This document shows, one piece after another, positions 50,150 to 60,540 of a DNA stretch of 64,000 bases. The notes beneath the pieces are model-generated. The model had not been told where the DNA came from and made no database searches. It saw only the letters and a program-made list of their open reading frames with translations. Position 1 is the stretch's first letter; every line of letters starts with the position of its first letter. A program made the translations under genes and the position numbers. Origin of the DNA: Hamiltosporidium tvaerminnensis (taxonomy: Eukaryota; Microsporidia; Dubosqiidae); the NCBI GenBank assembly GCA_022605425.2, contig CM061252.1, positions 248,001-312,000 on the forward strand, in the 5' to 3' direction.

Positions 50150-50790
50150 AATTTTAATTAATAAAACTCTGGGTTAACAAATTTTTCTCTTTTCTAAATA
50201 ATTCTTCCCACCATTTCAACCAATTATATTTCTTCCTCCAACTCCAACTCTTCATTTGTATTAGTTGATGGTTCCTTTGCTGTGGTTATGCCATCCAAAA
50301 TAAGGGGTAAAATATTTTTTGTATTTTCAGTTTTAACATCATCTTCTTCGTCGTCTAATTGCTTTAAAGGGGGTATTGGTTGTTTATGCATCTCAGCTCG
50401 TAAAATAACACTTAATGATGCACTCTCCCAGCTCTCTTCGGCATTTGGTTCAGACTCAAGTACTCTTCGTCGATCAAAAGAAATTGTTTCGACTGTATTC
50501 TGGAGTACTATGTATTGTATCTAAGCTTCTACATTTATGGGTATTTGCAGTCTCTTAACATAAGTCTAATGGTATTTTGTCACAATACTGTCCCAGGTCA
50601 TCACATAAGGAATTATCTCTACACTGCATTTATAAATAAGACTTAACTCATTAGCTAATAGATCATACTTATAAGCTTCTCTGTTTTAACTATTGGAAGA
50701 GAGTCTTGGGATGTGATTCCTACTTCAATGAGCATTATCCTATTCTGGCTTTTGTCTAAAATAAATATATCTGGTCTGTTACACTAAAAC
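50150..50790 (-). mobile_element. LINE 3' fragment, tail-to-tail with the 46-kb copy
   Basis: 5'-truncated copy of the R2-type LINE. On the minus strand it holds the end of the endonuclease block (RPDIFILDKSQNRIMLIEVG near 50780-50721) and the conserved C-terminal extension (SFDRRRVLESEPNAEESW). The 3' end faces that of the 46-kb element across about 55 bp. Confidence 0.85.
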
Positions 50791-52690
50791 ATAAATATAT
50801 ATAAGAATATAAATATAAATATGTATGAAAGAATATAAACGTATTTTATAATACCCAATTTTCTTCTATACAATTCTTGTGATATTTTTCCTTAATACTC
50901 TATGCATTATTTAGTAACGTGAAATTAATGATAACAAATTGCTCAAAAATAGTCTAAATATTTTCTTATAAACATTTTTGAACTTCGTATTCCTGGTATT
51001 TTGTTTGTAAAAAAGCTCATAACGAGAATTCAAAGTCTTAAAAGAACATTTAATTTTTATGATAAATACCTGTTTAGGTTTCTAATTTAGTATGATATCT
51101 AGTTTTGTACCTTTCTGAGAATGTAATATTTTCCGGTTCTACCCCAATTCTAATAGTTACATGTATTACTGAAGTGTTAAATAATAGCCTGGTAAAAACT
51201 GTTACCTATAACAATTCTTTACTAAACGATCATCATTATCAAAAATATCAGTTTCACATAAAAATTTAAAAAAATTGTTTGTCTTTTATTTCGGTTCCAT
51301 CTATTAAATACCATGCTTGTGCTAAAGCCTTTTCAATCTTACTAGAGACACGAGTAAACAACCAATAACTTGATTTCGATAAAGATTGCACTTATATAAT
51401 ATTACATCATTTAGAAATCGATAGTTTAATATAAAGAGTTTTAATACCTTTGCAAGAGACATTCGATTGTTTGATTTCCTGTTTGAAGTTATATTTGAGT
51501 TTGCGGATGTTGATACCGAATAGGGTTTCTTAAAATATTAAAATCTACACAAATTTTTACAAATATAATCGAAAAGTATTTTTAATTTCTGAATGCAGCA
51601 TTCAGGTGGTCTTTCTTTGGTAATCGGTTCGTGAAAGTATTATACAACGTGTCCGCTAGATTTTGTTTGCACATGTACAGCCAAAGCCATAATTTGAGTC
51701 AACTTCATTGCAGAATCAACTTTATATGAAGTTATTTTTGATTCCTTGGGTGATTATTGATCTATTAAATCAATAATAATATGTTACCTCGGTCTTTTTG
51801 CTGTTACAAATCGTAGATTATCAGATCCTTTGGAAAAGCAAAGGCATTACGAAGCTTAAACGTTTCAATACCAAATTATTATTTCTTAAATATCTAACCA
51901 TATGTATCCCTTTCTAGATCGAACTGAATATTGCTATTATTCTGATTCTGATGTTAAAAGAACCCTGTAAATATTTCCGGATGAGACTCATAATAAACAT
52001 CTTAGGTGGCTTTTAAATCCTTTCTCCATTCCTTTTCTTACGTTTTTATCCTTGTTTGGAAAAAGCTTTACATCTTCATAAAATTCTTTTTTAGAACAAT
52101 TTATAATAAAGCTTAATTGTCACAGTTTAAATTGTCGTTTCTTTCTTTTATCTTAGTCAATGTAATTTTTTTTGATTTGCTTATTACCACCAAAAGTTTA
52201 TAAAAATGAGTCTTCAACTACCACTTATGTTTGTTAAGAAAAATACAAACAAAAATTTTTCAAGCCGTTTGGTTTTATCAATGTTTTTAAATTTATAGCA
52301 GATTCTATTTTTATTTTTATAGTAAGTTAAGGAAAAGGTGAGCAATAGAATACGAGTTTGATTATTATTTATGTTCCTAATTTTCATATAATTACTTAAA
52401 AATTATAGTTAGACTATTTTGATCTTTCTTCAGATTTCTAACAAGAACCACAATAAAGTAGGAAATATATTTTTTGAGAATTATCTTTAGCAAAAAAAAT
52501 TCATAGAGTTAAAAAGCTTTAAAATAAAAGGCTAATATTTGAAAAGGGTCATATTTTTTGTGTTTAAAACGTACATTTGTACAGAACTTAAGAATTTTTT
52601 TTGTAGGAATATATTCAAACAACTTTATAATATGTAGTTCGAATTAGGAAAAAAAATATTTAAATCATAAAAAAGCTAAATTTGTTTGTG
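50791..52690. other. AT-rich part of the duplicated block
   Basis: No intact gene. On the minus strand there are scattered open pieces, for example around 51740-51590 (MALAVHVQTKSSGHVV, then HEPITKERPPECC) and 52100-52010 (LFPNKDKNVRKGMEKGF), in shifting frames. They suggest an old, unidentified coding sequence, perhaps a transposase, but I recognise no family. The same pieces occur in the second copy at 60.55-62.44 kb. Confidence 0.4.
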
Positions 52691-52707
52691 ACCTTTAATT
52701 AAAGAAT

Positions 52708-52956
52708 TTAGCAGCAACCGCATCCACCACAGCCGCAGTTACATTGACCACCTCTGCCTCCAGAACATCCACAGCCACCACCTCCGCAAGCTTGACATCC
52801 GTTACCCCCACACCCTTGACATCCACCATACCCTCCATTTCCTCTGTACCCTCCATATCTTGAGCAAAAGGCCACATTCAAATTCATAAAATTCTTCAAA
52901 ATCATGAATATAGTGATTATTTTAGAAAACAAGAAAAGAATAGAATTTTTGTTCAT
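52708..52956 (-). CDS. Small secreted Gly/Cys-rich protein, copy 1
   Basis: 82 aa. Residues 1-30 are a hydrophobic leader (SILFLFSKIITIFMILKNF), followed after CSRYGGYRGN by a domain made almost only of Gly and Cys with some Gln/Asn (GGNGCQACGGGGCGC, then QCNCGCGGCGCC at the end). The composition suggests a disulfide- or metal-rich structural protein, for example of the spore wall; this is inference from composition alone. A TATA-like tatttatatatc lies about 25 bases before the ATG; no C-tract is present. A paralogue is at 62.5 kb. Confidence 0.62.
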   Translation of the reverse strand: MNKNSILFLFSKIITIFMILKNFMNLNVAFCSRYGGYRGNGGYGGCQGCGGNGCQACGGGGCGCSGGRGGQCNCGCGGCGCC

Positions 52957-53352
52957 TATTCCGAATAATTTAGATATATAAATACTTTCAAAAAAAAATG
53001 GACTAACAGTTTTTTACAAAAAAATAATAATTTTTTATTAGCTTATACATTTATAAAGTTACCTATAATTTTATAATTGAAATATAAGTTATCTTTATTT
53101 TTATATTCTCCTTACAAAAATACCAATGTTTTTCCTAATTTTTTTTGTCTCAATAATTTTCTTCTAAAAACACAAATGATTTTTTTTAAAATTTACAATT
53201 TTTTTATTCGTTAGTTTAACCTTTACCTACTGACCATTAAAAATAATTTTTTAGTTTCAAAAATCTTTCCCTCTAATATCATAAACTTATATCTTATATC
53301 ATAAACTTATATCTTATTATAATATCATATACTTATATCATATTTTTATTTT

Positions 53353-54067
53353 AAAGTATCACATCTTTTTTAAAACAGTGGCAAGTGTTATTTTGTTTTT
53401 ATGACATTAACGCCGTTCTAGGTTCAACATAAATGACTGCTACCCCAACACTCCATCAGTAACCCCTACGATACCTACGTCTCATAGCCTTTCATCTACC
53501 AGGTGTTAGAACCTAAATAATAGGCGAGGCAGTTGTGCGAGTTTGTTAATTTCGGTTTCATGGAGTGTGATCGAAAGCCGAAACCTTCCCTGGGCTCCCC
53601 TATACGTTGCAGCATTCCCACTTATTCTACACTTTCTGAACCCAATAAACTTCTAGCTGAGATATATTTCAGAGACTTACATGGGGTCCACCTAGACAGT
53701 GCAATGTCATACCAACAGGTATAACCTGCTACTTAGCTCTCCCGGCTTTTAATGGTTTTTATTTTCATATCTCCCAGGCGCTAAGTCATCTAACCCGAGT
53801 GAGCAAGGCTAGGTTTCCATACTTTTACATGGCAATTACCTACATTTTCAGCTGCGGTCTGCGCGCTGTTAAATAAAAAAACACAAATAAATTTGTAGAA
53901 AAAGTTTCTCCATTTCGTAGACATCTTTTCCTCATAACAACTCCTATAGAACAACCGAAGATGTAGTGTGGTTTTATTCCAACAAAAAATCTAAACGATG
54001 ATTTATAAATAAATCTCATGTACAAATTTCCAAGCAGATTGGTAATTTATGTGGTTATCCTCTCTCC
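53353..54067 (+). repeat. ~700-bp dispersed repeat, copy R2
   Basis: Begins aagtatcacatctttttt, ends gtggttatcctctctcc. It is inserted in a ttatatcatatac-type microsatellite present on both sides. It is more diverged than R3-R5 in the hairpin region (ccgaaaccttccctggg). Confidence 0.88.
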
Positions 54068-54709
54068 AAAACTTATATCATATACTTACATCTTATTACA
54101 ATATCTTATACAAATTATACTTCAATATTTTAAAAATATTTTGTTAAATAATTATTTTGGTTTCATCTTTTTTATTTTTACCTTTTGAGTTATTTACTTC
54201 TTTCTTTCTCTTCATAATAAATTTTTTCAAATGTATATTATGGTTTTATCTTTACATATTTATCTTATTTTCTTTCTCTTCTTTATAGATTTTGTACTTA
54301 TCTTTCTTTGGTTAAATTTTCTCTCCTTTCGACTTTTATAAATTCCTTTCTTTCCTTCTCTTCATTCTTTATAAAAATCTTTTAAATTTTAGTCTGGTTA
54401 CAACTTTTTATAAATTTACTTCTTTCTTTCCTTCTTTCATTCTTTGTAAATATCTCTTAAATTTATTCTGATTAGATCTTCCTATATTTCTTTCCTTCCC
54501 CGTCTTCATTCTTTATAAATATATATTTTAAATTTATTCTGATTGAATCTTTCTATATTTCTCTTATATTTCTTTTTTTAAAAAATATATTTCGTACTAA
54601 AAATATCTCTTAAATCCGAATATTTTTATCTTAAATTTTTAGTAAAATAACGAATTTAAAAAAAATAAAAATTTTTCCATTTTTTTTTAAATTTAACAAA
54701 ACCGAATAT

Positions 54710-54712
54710 CCC
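54710..54712 (+). promoter_or_regulatory. CCC start signal of RPL11
   Basis: ATATCCCTGTT precedes the ATG at 54717. This supports the upstream exon as the real start. Confidence 0.6.
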
Positions 54713-54716
54713 TGTT

Positions 54717-55269
54717 ATGACAGTAGAAAAGGTAAGTAAAGAAAAATATCTAATTTAAGAAAAATCCGATGAAAGAAATATCAATATTCAAACTAACAAT
54801 AAACATGTGTGTGGGTGAAAGTGGTGAAAAGCTAAACCGAGGAGCAAAAGTGCTTGAACAGTTGACCGGTCAAAAACCAAAATTTTCAAAAGCAAAAGTT
54901 ACCATTCGATCTTTTGGTATTCGACGTAATGAAAAGATTGCGTGCTATGTCACTGTTAGTGGTGAAAAGGCTAGAAATATTCTTCAAAATGCTTTAAAAG
55001 TAAAAGAATTTGAGCTTCCTGCTCGATGTTTCAGTAGTTCTGGTACGTTTGGATTCGGTATACAGGAACATATTGATTTAGGAATGAAATATGATCCATC
55101 TATTGGTATTTTCGGAATGGATTTCTGTGTTATGCTTGGTAGACCCGGTTTCAGAGTTTCACGAAGAAAAAGATGTAAATCCGTTGTTGGAAAAAAACAT
55201 CGAATCGGTAAAGATGAAGCAGCTAAGTGGTTTGTCGAGAATTATGATGGAATTATTTTAAATAAATAA
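54717..55269 (+). CDS. 60S ribosomal protein L11 (uL5), two exons
   Basis: Exon 1 is 54717-54731 (five codons, MTVEK), exon 2 is 54760-55269. The spliced product is 174 aa, the length of yeast Rpl11. The join gives [12 protein letters not shown], matching the conserved NPM start of eukaryotic L11, which is lost if translation starts at the inner ATG (54769). Other family marks are [51 protein letters not shown] and [11 protein letters not shown]11 sits in the central protuberance of the large subunit and contacts 5S rRNA. It is complete with no missing motifs. Unspliced RNA reaches a stop inside the intron. Confidence 0.95.
54732..54759 (+). other. 28-nt spliceosomal intron in RPL11
   Basis: 5' site AAG|GTAAGT, 3' site TTTAAG|AAA, with a branch-like CTAAT just before the 3' end. 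Microsporidian introns are typically tiny, near the start of ribosomal protein genes, and have the branch motif fused to the 3' site. Length is not a multiple of three and the intron contains an in-frame stop. Confidence 0.88.
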
Positions 55270-56217
55270 TTTCTTAGTTTTTTAAATTCCTTTATATCTG
55301 ATTCTTTACAAATCTATTATTTTTGATCTTCTAAGTAATTCTTTGAAATTAATTTTTTTTAATTCTATACTGTGATCCTTATAAATTTCATTATTTGAAA
55401 TATATTATGGGATCCTTTGTAAATTTTATTATTTTAAATCTATTATGTGATTCATTATCAATTTTAAATTTTAAATCTATTTAGTGATTCCTTAGAAGTA
55501 TTTTTTTTTCTAATTTATTTTAAAAACGAATTATTGAAGTTTTCCAATTTTTTTAATATCAATCATAATTTTTGATTCAAAATATACTTTTAAAGATTCT
55601 TCTACTTAATACATAAATTTAAAATATCATTTATTTACAAAAAAGCTTTTTTAATTTATATTTATCGCCTTAAATCTACCTTTTTTACTGTTTTATTTAA
55701 ATCGTATTTTATATTTTACTATTATTCTACAGTTTCTATGTCGATGCTATTAGTTGGTCTACGAATTGAATTATGGTATTTCGAAGGTTTTTTCGTACTT
55801 GTTAGAATTTGGAGGTTACCTGTACTGAGAATATGAATTCTCCTACCATCTTAATTCCCGGTATAACTACTAATAATGGTGTTTCTCAACTTATAATGTA
55901 ATTTTGATTTAACTTATCTCTTTTTTTTGTTCAAAAAAATACTTTTGTGTTTTTGAGTGGTCTATACTGAAGTAAACCTTATTATCACTGATATTATAAA
56001 CTTATTAAGGTATATTTTACAGTATTTAGTTGCAACGTTATTTTACATTATAAATTATCAGAAAATCACATTACTTATAAACAAAGAGCCAATTAATTTT
56101 CCTAGATATCTTAGTTCGTTGTTTTTTCTTTTCAAAAATCCTAAAACAAAACCTTGAAACTTTTTTTTCTTAAAAACTATAATAAAATTGAGTTAATACC
56201 TAAAAATTTTTTTCATT
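55270..56217. other. AT-rich spacer
   Basis: 3' flank of RPL11. No gene supported; an open stretch at 55957-56157 lacks a start signal. Repeated gattc/atctatta words near 55300-55500 form a loose degenerate pattern. Confidence 0.55.
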
Positions 56218-56940
56218 TAAAAGTATCACATCTTTTTTAAATAGTGGCAAGTGTTATATTTGTTTTCATGACATTAACGCAGTTCTAGGTTTAACATAAA
56301 TAACTGCTACCCCAACACTCCATCGGTAACCCCTACGATACCTACGTCTCATAGCCTTTCATCTACCAGGTGTGTAGAACCTAAATTAATAGGCGAGGCA
56401 GTTGCCCGGAGTTCGTTAAAATTCGTTGCATGGAGTGTGATCGAAGGCCGAAGCCGCCCTGGGCTCCCCTATACTATGCAGCATTCCCACTTACTCTACA
56501 CTTTCTGAACCCAATAAACTTCTAGCTAAGATATATTTCAGAGATTTACATGGGGTCCACCTAGACAGTGCAATGACATACCAACAGGTATAACCTGCTA
56601 CTTAGCTTCTCCTGGCTTTAAATGGTTTTTTTGTTTTGTATCTCCCAAGCGCTAAGTCTTCTAACCCGAGTGAGCAAGACTAGGTTTCAATGCTTTTACA
56701 TGGCAATTACCTACATGTTCAGCTGCGGTCTGCAATCTGATTACATAAAAAACTACAAATAAATTTGTAGAAAAAGTTTCTCCATTTCTTAGACCTCTTC
56801 TCTTCATAACAACTCTCATGGAACAACCGAAGATGTAGTGTGGTTTTATTACCACAAAAAATCTAAACGAGGATTTATAAATAAATCTCATGTACAAATT
56901 GCCAAGCAGAAGGTTTTTTATGTGGTTATCCTCCCTCCAC
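56218..56940 (+). repeat. ~700-bp dispersed repeat, copy R3 (left arm of inverted pair)
   Basis: Complete copy from aagtatcacatc to cctccctccac. The minus strand holds an open stretch of ~78 codons (56661-56897, FGCSMRVVM...NGETFSTNLFVVFYVI) that also reads in copy R4 and partly in R2. This peptide could be real or only reflect overall sequence conservation. Confidence 0.92.
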
Positions 56941-57135
56941 GTAATTAATATCTAAAATCAATATATAAATTATATTATGTCTAATTAAAACATTAATTTT
57001 TATTCGAATACTTACTCATATATTCCCCACATCTATTCAATAATTCATTGAATAAAATGACTATTAATTGATTTCTCGAACTTTAACTTAATTTGCAAAA
57101 AAAATAAATCTGTATATCAATGTATTATTAAATAA

Positions 57136-57856
57136 GGTGGAGGGAGGATAACCACATAAAAAACTTTCTGCTTGGCAATGAGTGTGTGAAACTGGTGTGA
57201 GATCATTGTTTGGATTTTTGGTGGTAATAAAACCACACTACATCTTCGGTTGTTCCATGAGAGTTGTTATGAGGAGAAGAGGTCTAAGAAATGGAGAAAC
57301 TTTTTCTACAAATTTATTTGTAGTTTTTTATGTAATCAGATTGCAGACCGCAGCTGAAAATGTAGGTAATTGCCATGTAAAAGCATGGAAACCTAGCTTT
57401 GCTCACTCGGGTTAGAAGACTTAGCGCCTGGGAGATATAAAAATTAAAACCATATAAAGCCAGGAAAGCTAAGTAATAGGTTATACCTGTTGGTATGACA
57501 TTGCACTGTCTAGGTGGACCCCATGTAAGTCTCTGAAATATATCTTAGCTAGAAGTTTATTGGGTTAGAAAGTGTAGAATAAGTGGGAATGCTGCATAGT
57601 ATAGGGGAGCCCAGGGGGGGCTTCGGCCTTCGATCACACTCCATGCAACGAATTTTAACGAACTCCGGGCAACTGCCTCGCCTATTAATTAGGTTCTACA
57701 CACCTGGTAGATGAAAGGCTTTGGGATGTAGGTATCGCAGCGGTTACTGATGGAGTTTTGGGTAGCAGTTATTTATGTTAAACCTAGAACTGCGTTAATG
57801 TCATGAAAACAAATATAACACTTACCACGGTTTTAAAAAAGATGTGATACTTTTAA
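57136..57856 (-). repeat. ~700-bp dispersed repeat, copy R4 (right arm of inverted pair)
   Basis: Complete copy in reverse orientation, 195 bp from R3, together forming a large inverted repeat. The open stretch at about 57182-57415 lacks an ATG at its opening (GTG). In this orientation the sequence gcccaggggggg followed by cttcggcc forms a hairpin with a UUCG loop. Confidence 0.92.
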
Positions 57857-58282
57857 ATAAAATATTTATTAAATAATATTATTAATCTATCTATCCAATA
57901 TATTAAATTAATATTAGTATTAAATGAATATTTATAATTTTAAAAAGCTTCAAACAAATATTTTAAATTATCTGATAGGATGTATATTGAAGATGATCTA
58001 TAATAAACTCAATATTAAATGTTTCTATTCTCTTGATAAAATTATTATTTAAGATAACGAAGTATGATGTGGTTTTAAATTGATTATTCCAACTGTAATA
58101 TAATATTAAGATTATGTTTGAGTAATAGAATGTATAATTTTGAGTTTTTAATCGTAATTAAAATATATACTATAAACAGAAACCGAGATAATGAATAAAT
58201 AAAAACCTAATTAAGATATCTAAATGTATATAATGGTATATATGATGCATTAAGGTGTATCAAGGTATATGAAGGAATTTAA

Positions 58283-58605
58283 AGGAATGTAAAGAATACT
58301 AAATAAATGTAAAGAAATATAAAGAAATTTAAATAAATGTAAAGAAATGTAACTAAATGTAAAGAACTGTAGAAGAATGTAAAGAAATATAAAGAAATGT
58401 AAATAAATGTAAATAAATGTAAATAAATGTAGAAGAATGTAAAGAAATGTAAAGAAATGTAAAGAAATGTAAATAAATGTAAATAAATGTAGAAGAATGT
58501 AAAGAAAGGTAAAGAAATATAAAGAAATGTAACTAAATGTAAAGAACTGTAGAAGAATGTAATCAAATATAAAGAAATGTAAAGAAATGTAAAGAAATGT
58601 AAAGA
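58283..58605. repeat. 10-bp tandem array (taaagaaatg/taaataaatg)
   Basis: About 32 units of 10 bp with single-base variants, interspersed with agaactgtag and agaagaatgt. Longer blocks of ~130 bp recur. The long minus-strand Phe/Leu/Tyr open frames across it are a by-product of the repeat. Confidence 0.9.
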
Positions 58606-58709
58606 TACTTTGATTATCAATGGCATTCAAATAATTCAATAAAAGAAGAAAATTTGTGATTTAAAAAAACAAAGATAAAAAATAAAATATGTTTAGGTAT
58701 GTCTTTTAA

Positions 58710-59156
58710 TCATACTTCGTCTATTTTTTGTTTAATACCGTCTGATGCCTTTTGTGCTTTACTTTTAATATACTTTTTAACGTTTCCTTGTGCTGCAGCT
58801 ATTCTGTTAGAAACACCGGTTTCGGCTTTTTTGTATCTCCTTTTGAAACCACGACCCATTTTCTTAGCAGAATTTTTAGTTATGTTGGCTGCGTCGTTAA
58901 TTGCGTCTCCAATTTTTCCCCCAGAATTTTGCAAATGTTGTATTGTATCTTTATAAGAATCGCGTACCGTTCGAACTGTTCTCCCAAACATTCCTTTCCG
59001 TTTCTCTTTAGACGGTTCTGATAGTGGATCCGGTTCATAAACTTGCGAATCAGTTGAATTTATAGCCACTGGTGTACGTAATGCTTGTGTGACCACAGCT
59101 TCACACGGAATACATAAAACCGACATAAAAACTCCCAGATATACAATCAAACCCAT
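58710..59156 (-). CDS. Small secreted Lys/Arg-rich protein
   Basis: 148 aa. Residues 1-20 are a good signal peptide (MGLIVYLGVFMSVLCIPCEA). The mature part has an acidic/Pro stretch (YEPDPLSEPS), then from about residue 50 a strongly basic, helix-prone region: KEKRKG, RTVRTVRDSYKD, KKMGRGFKRRYKK, KYIKSKAQKASDGIKQK. The basic clusters could be processing sites, nucleic-acid contacts or a nuclear-targeting signal if the protein is delivered to the host. That role is speculation. The base composition is closer to the ribosomal gene than to the desert, which supports a real, selected gene. No homologue recognised. The ATG follows TATCC, a weak C signal. Confidence 0.6.
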   Translation of the reverse strand: MGLIVYLGVFMSVLCIPCEAVVTQALRTPVAINSTDSQVYEPDPLSEPSKEKRKGMFGRTVRTVRDSYKDTIQHLQNSGGKIGDAINDAANITKNSAKKMGRGFKRRYKKAETGVSNRIAAAQGNVKKYIKSKAQKASDGIKQKIDEV

Positions 59157-59837
59157 GGATAGCCATTTTTTACAATATTTATATCTCCAAAATATACCAT
59201 ATATAGAAACCTATTATATTACTCCTTTTTTTTTGATTGATACCAATTATACAATTTGACAATTATTTAATATAGATTATCATTAATTTAATTTTATTTA
59301 ATAATTGATTTTACTGGTTATCTTTCTTATTATCTTAAATGTTTCATACAGATAAATAATTTGATCAAAATTTTTTTTCCTCTCTTAAAATATTATTAAA
59401 ATTAATTTTTTATAATTTTAATTAAGGAAATATATAATTGAAATAAAATATTTTTCTAATTAAAATCTGGTTTACTAAATTTCGTCTCTTTTATACATTA
59501 TTTATACGCTTTTTATACTTATTCTTATATACTACTCTTAATATTAGTTCTTATATAGTTTCTTAGCACATTTTTTATACCATTCTTGCATACTTTATTA
59601 ATACTACTTCCTATAGATTCTCCCCTATAACCATTTCTTATACTCCTTCCTATATATTCTCCCATATAACCATTTCTTATACCACTTCCTATAGATTCTC
59701 CCATAAAACCATTTCTTAATAACACTTCTCACATAACCATTTCCCAATATATGCTTAATACTACTTCTTATATACATATTCTTATATAGTACTTTCTAAT
59801 ACATCCTAAATTATAATTTAAATTCTTTATTATTTTG
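59157..59837. other. AT-rich spacer with short minisatellite
   Basis: Between the secreted-protein gene and the second duplicated block. At about 59595-59760 there are three to four units of ~50 bp (ataaccatttcttatac, then cttcctatagattctccc). The open frame on the minus strand across them (59525-59725) is repeat-derived and lacks a start signal. Confidence 0.6.
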
Positions 59838-59894
59838 ATTATCTAATCCTATTTTTTTAATTTAGATCGAATATATTTCAAAAAAAATATTTCA

Positions 59895-60540
59895 AAAAAA
59901 ATTTTTTTTAATAAAATTCTGGGTTAACAAATTTTTCTCTTTTCTAAATAATTCTTCCCACCATTTCAACCACTTCTATTTCTTCCTCCAACTTCAACTC
60001 TTCATTTGTATTAGTTGATGGTTCCTTTGCTGTGGTTATGCCATCAAAAATAAGGGGTAAAATATTTTTTGTATTTTCAGTTTTAACATCATCTTCTTCA
60101 GTCGTCTACTTGCTTTAAAGGGAGTATTGGTTGTTTATGCATCTCAGCTCCTAAAATAACACTTAATGATGCACTCTCCCAGCTCTCTTCGGCATTTGGT
60201 TCAGACTCAAGTACTCTTCGTCGATCAAAAGAAATTGTTTCGACTGTCTTCTTGAGTACTATGGATTGTATATATGCTTCTACATTTATGGGTATTTGCA
60301 GTCTCTTAACATAAGTCTTATGGTATTTTATCACAATACCGTCCCAGGTCATCACATAAGGAATTATCTCTACACTGCATTTATAAATAAGACCTAACTC
60401 ATTAGCTAATAGATCATACTTATAAGCTTCTCTGTTTTAACTATTGGAAGAGAGTCTTATGATGTGATTCCTACTTCAATGAGGGTTATCCTATTCTGGC
60501 TTTTGTCTAAAATAAATATATCTGGTCGCTTACACTAAAA
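59895..60540 (-). mobile_element. LINE 3' fragment in duplication copy 2
   Basis: Same fragment as at 50150-50790. On the minus strand 60355-60098 stays open (TWDGIVIKYHKTYVKRLQI ... SFDRRRVLES), with fewer stops than copy 1. It lies on the same truncated end, so it was duplicated with the block rather than inserted twice. Confidence 0.85.

Larger units (their letters stand above)
50098..54110. repeat. Segmental duplication, copy 1 (~4 kb)
   Basis: Matches 59838-63900 in the same orientation over its length with few differences. It includes the LINE 3' fragment, about 1.9 kb of AT-rich sequence, the Gly/Cys-rich ORF and one ~700-bp repeat. The left edge (gattatctaatcctat) is shared beyond the LINE end, so the block was copied as a unit. 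Confidence 0.9.

Noticed and set aside
54769-55269. RPL11 start at the inner ATG
   Set aside because: The conserved residues before this Met, the correct length and the CCC signal all require the spliced upstream exon.
56218-56940. Ribosomal RNA or solo LTR identity for the 700-bp repeat
   Set aside because: No recognisable rRNA core sequence; ends lack TG...CA and no internal retroelement with matching ends is present.
58250-58639. Two long minus-strand frames of Phe/Tyr/Leu repeats
   Set aside because: They follow from the 10-bp array, which is open in several frames by composition alone.
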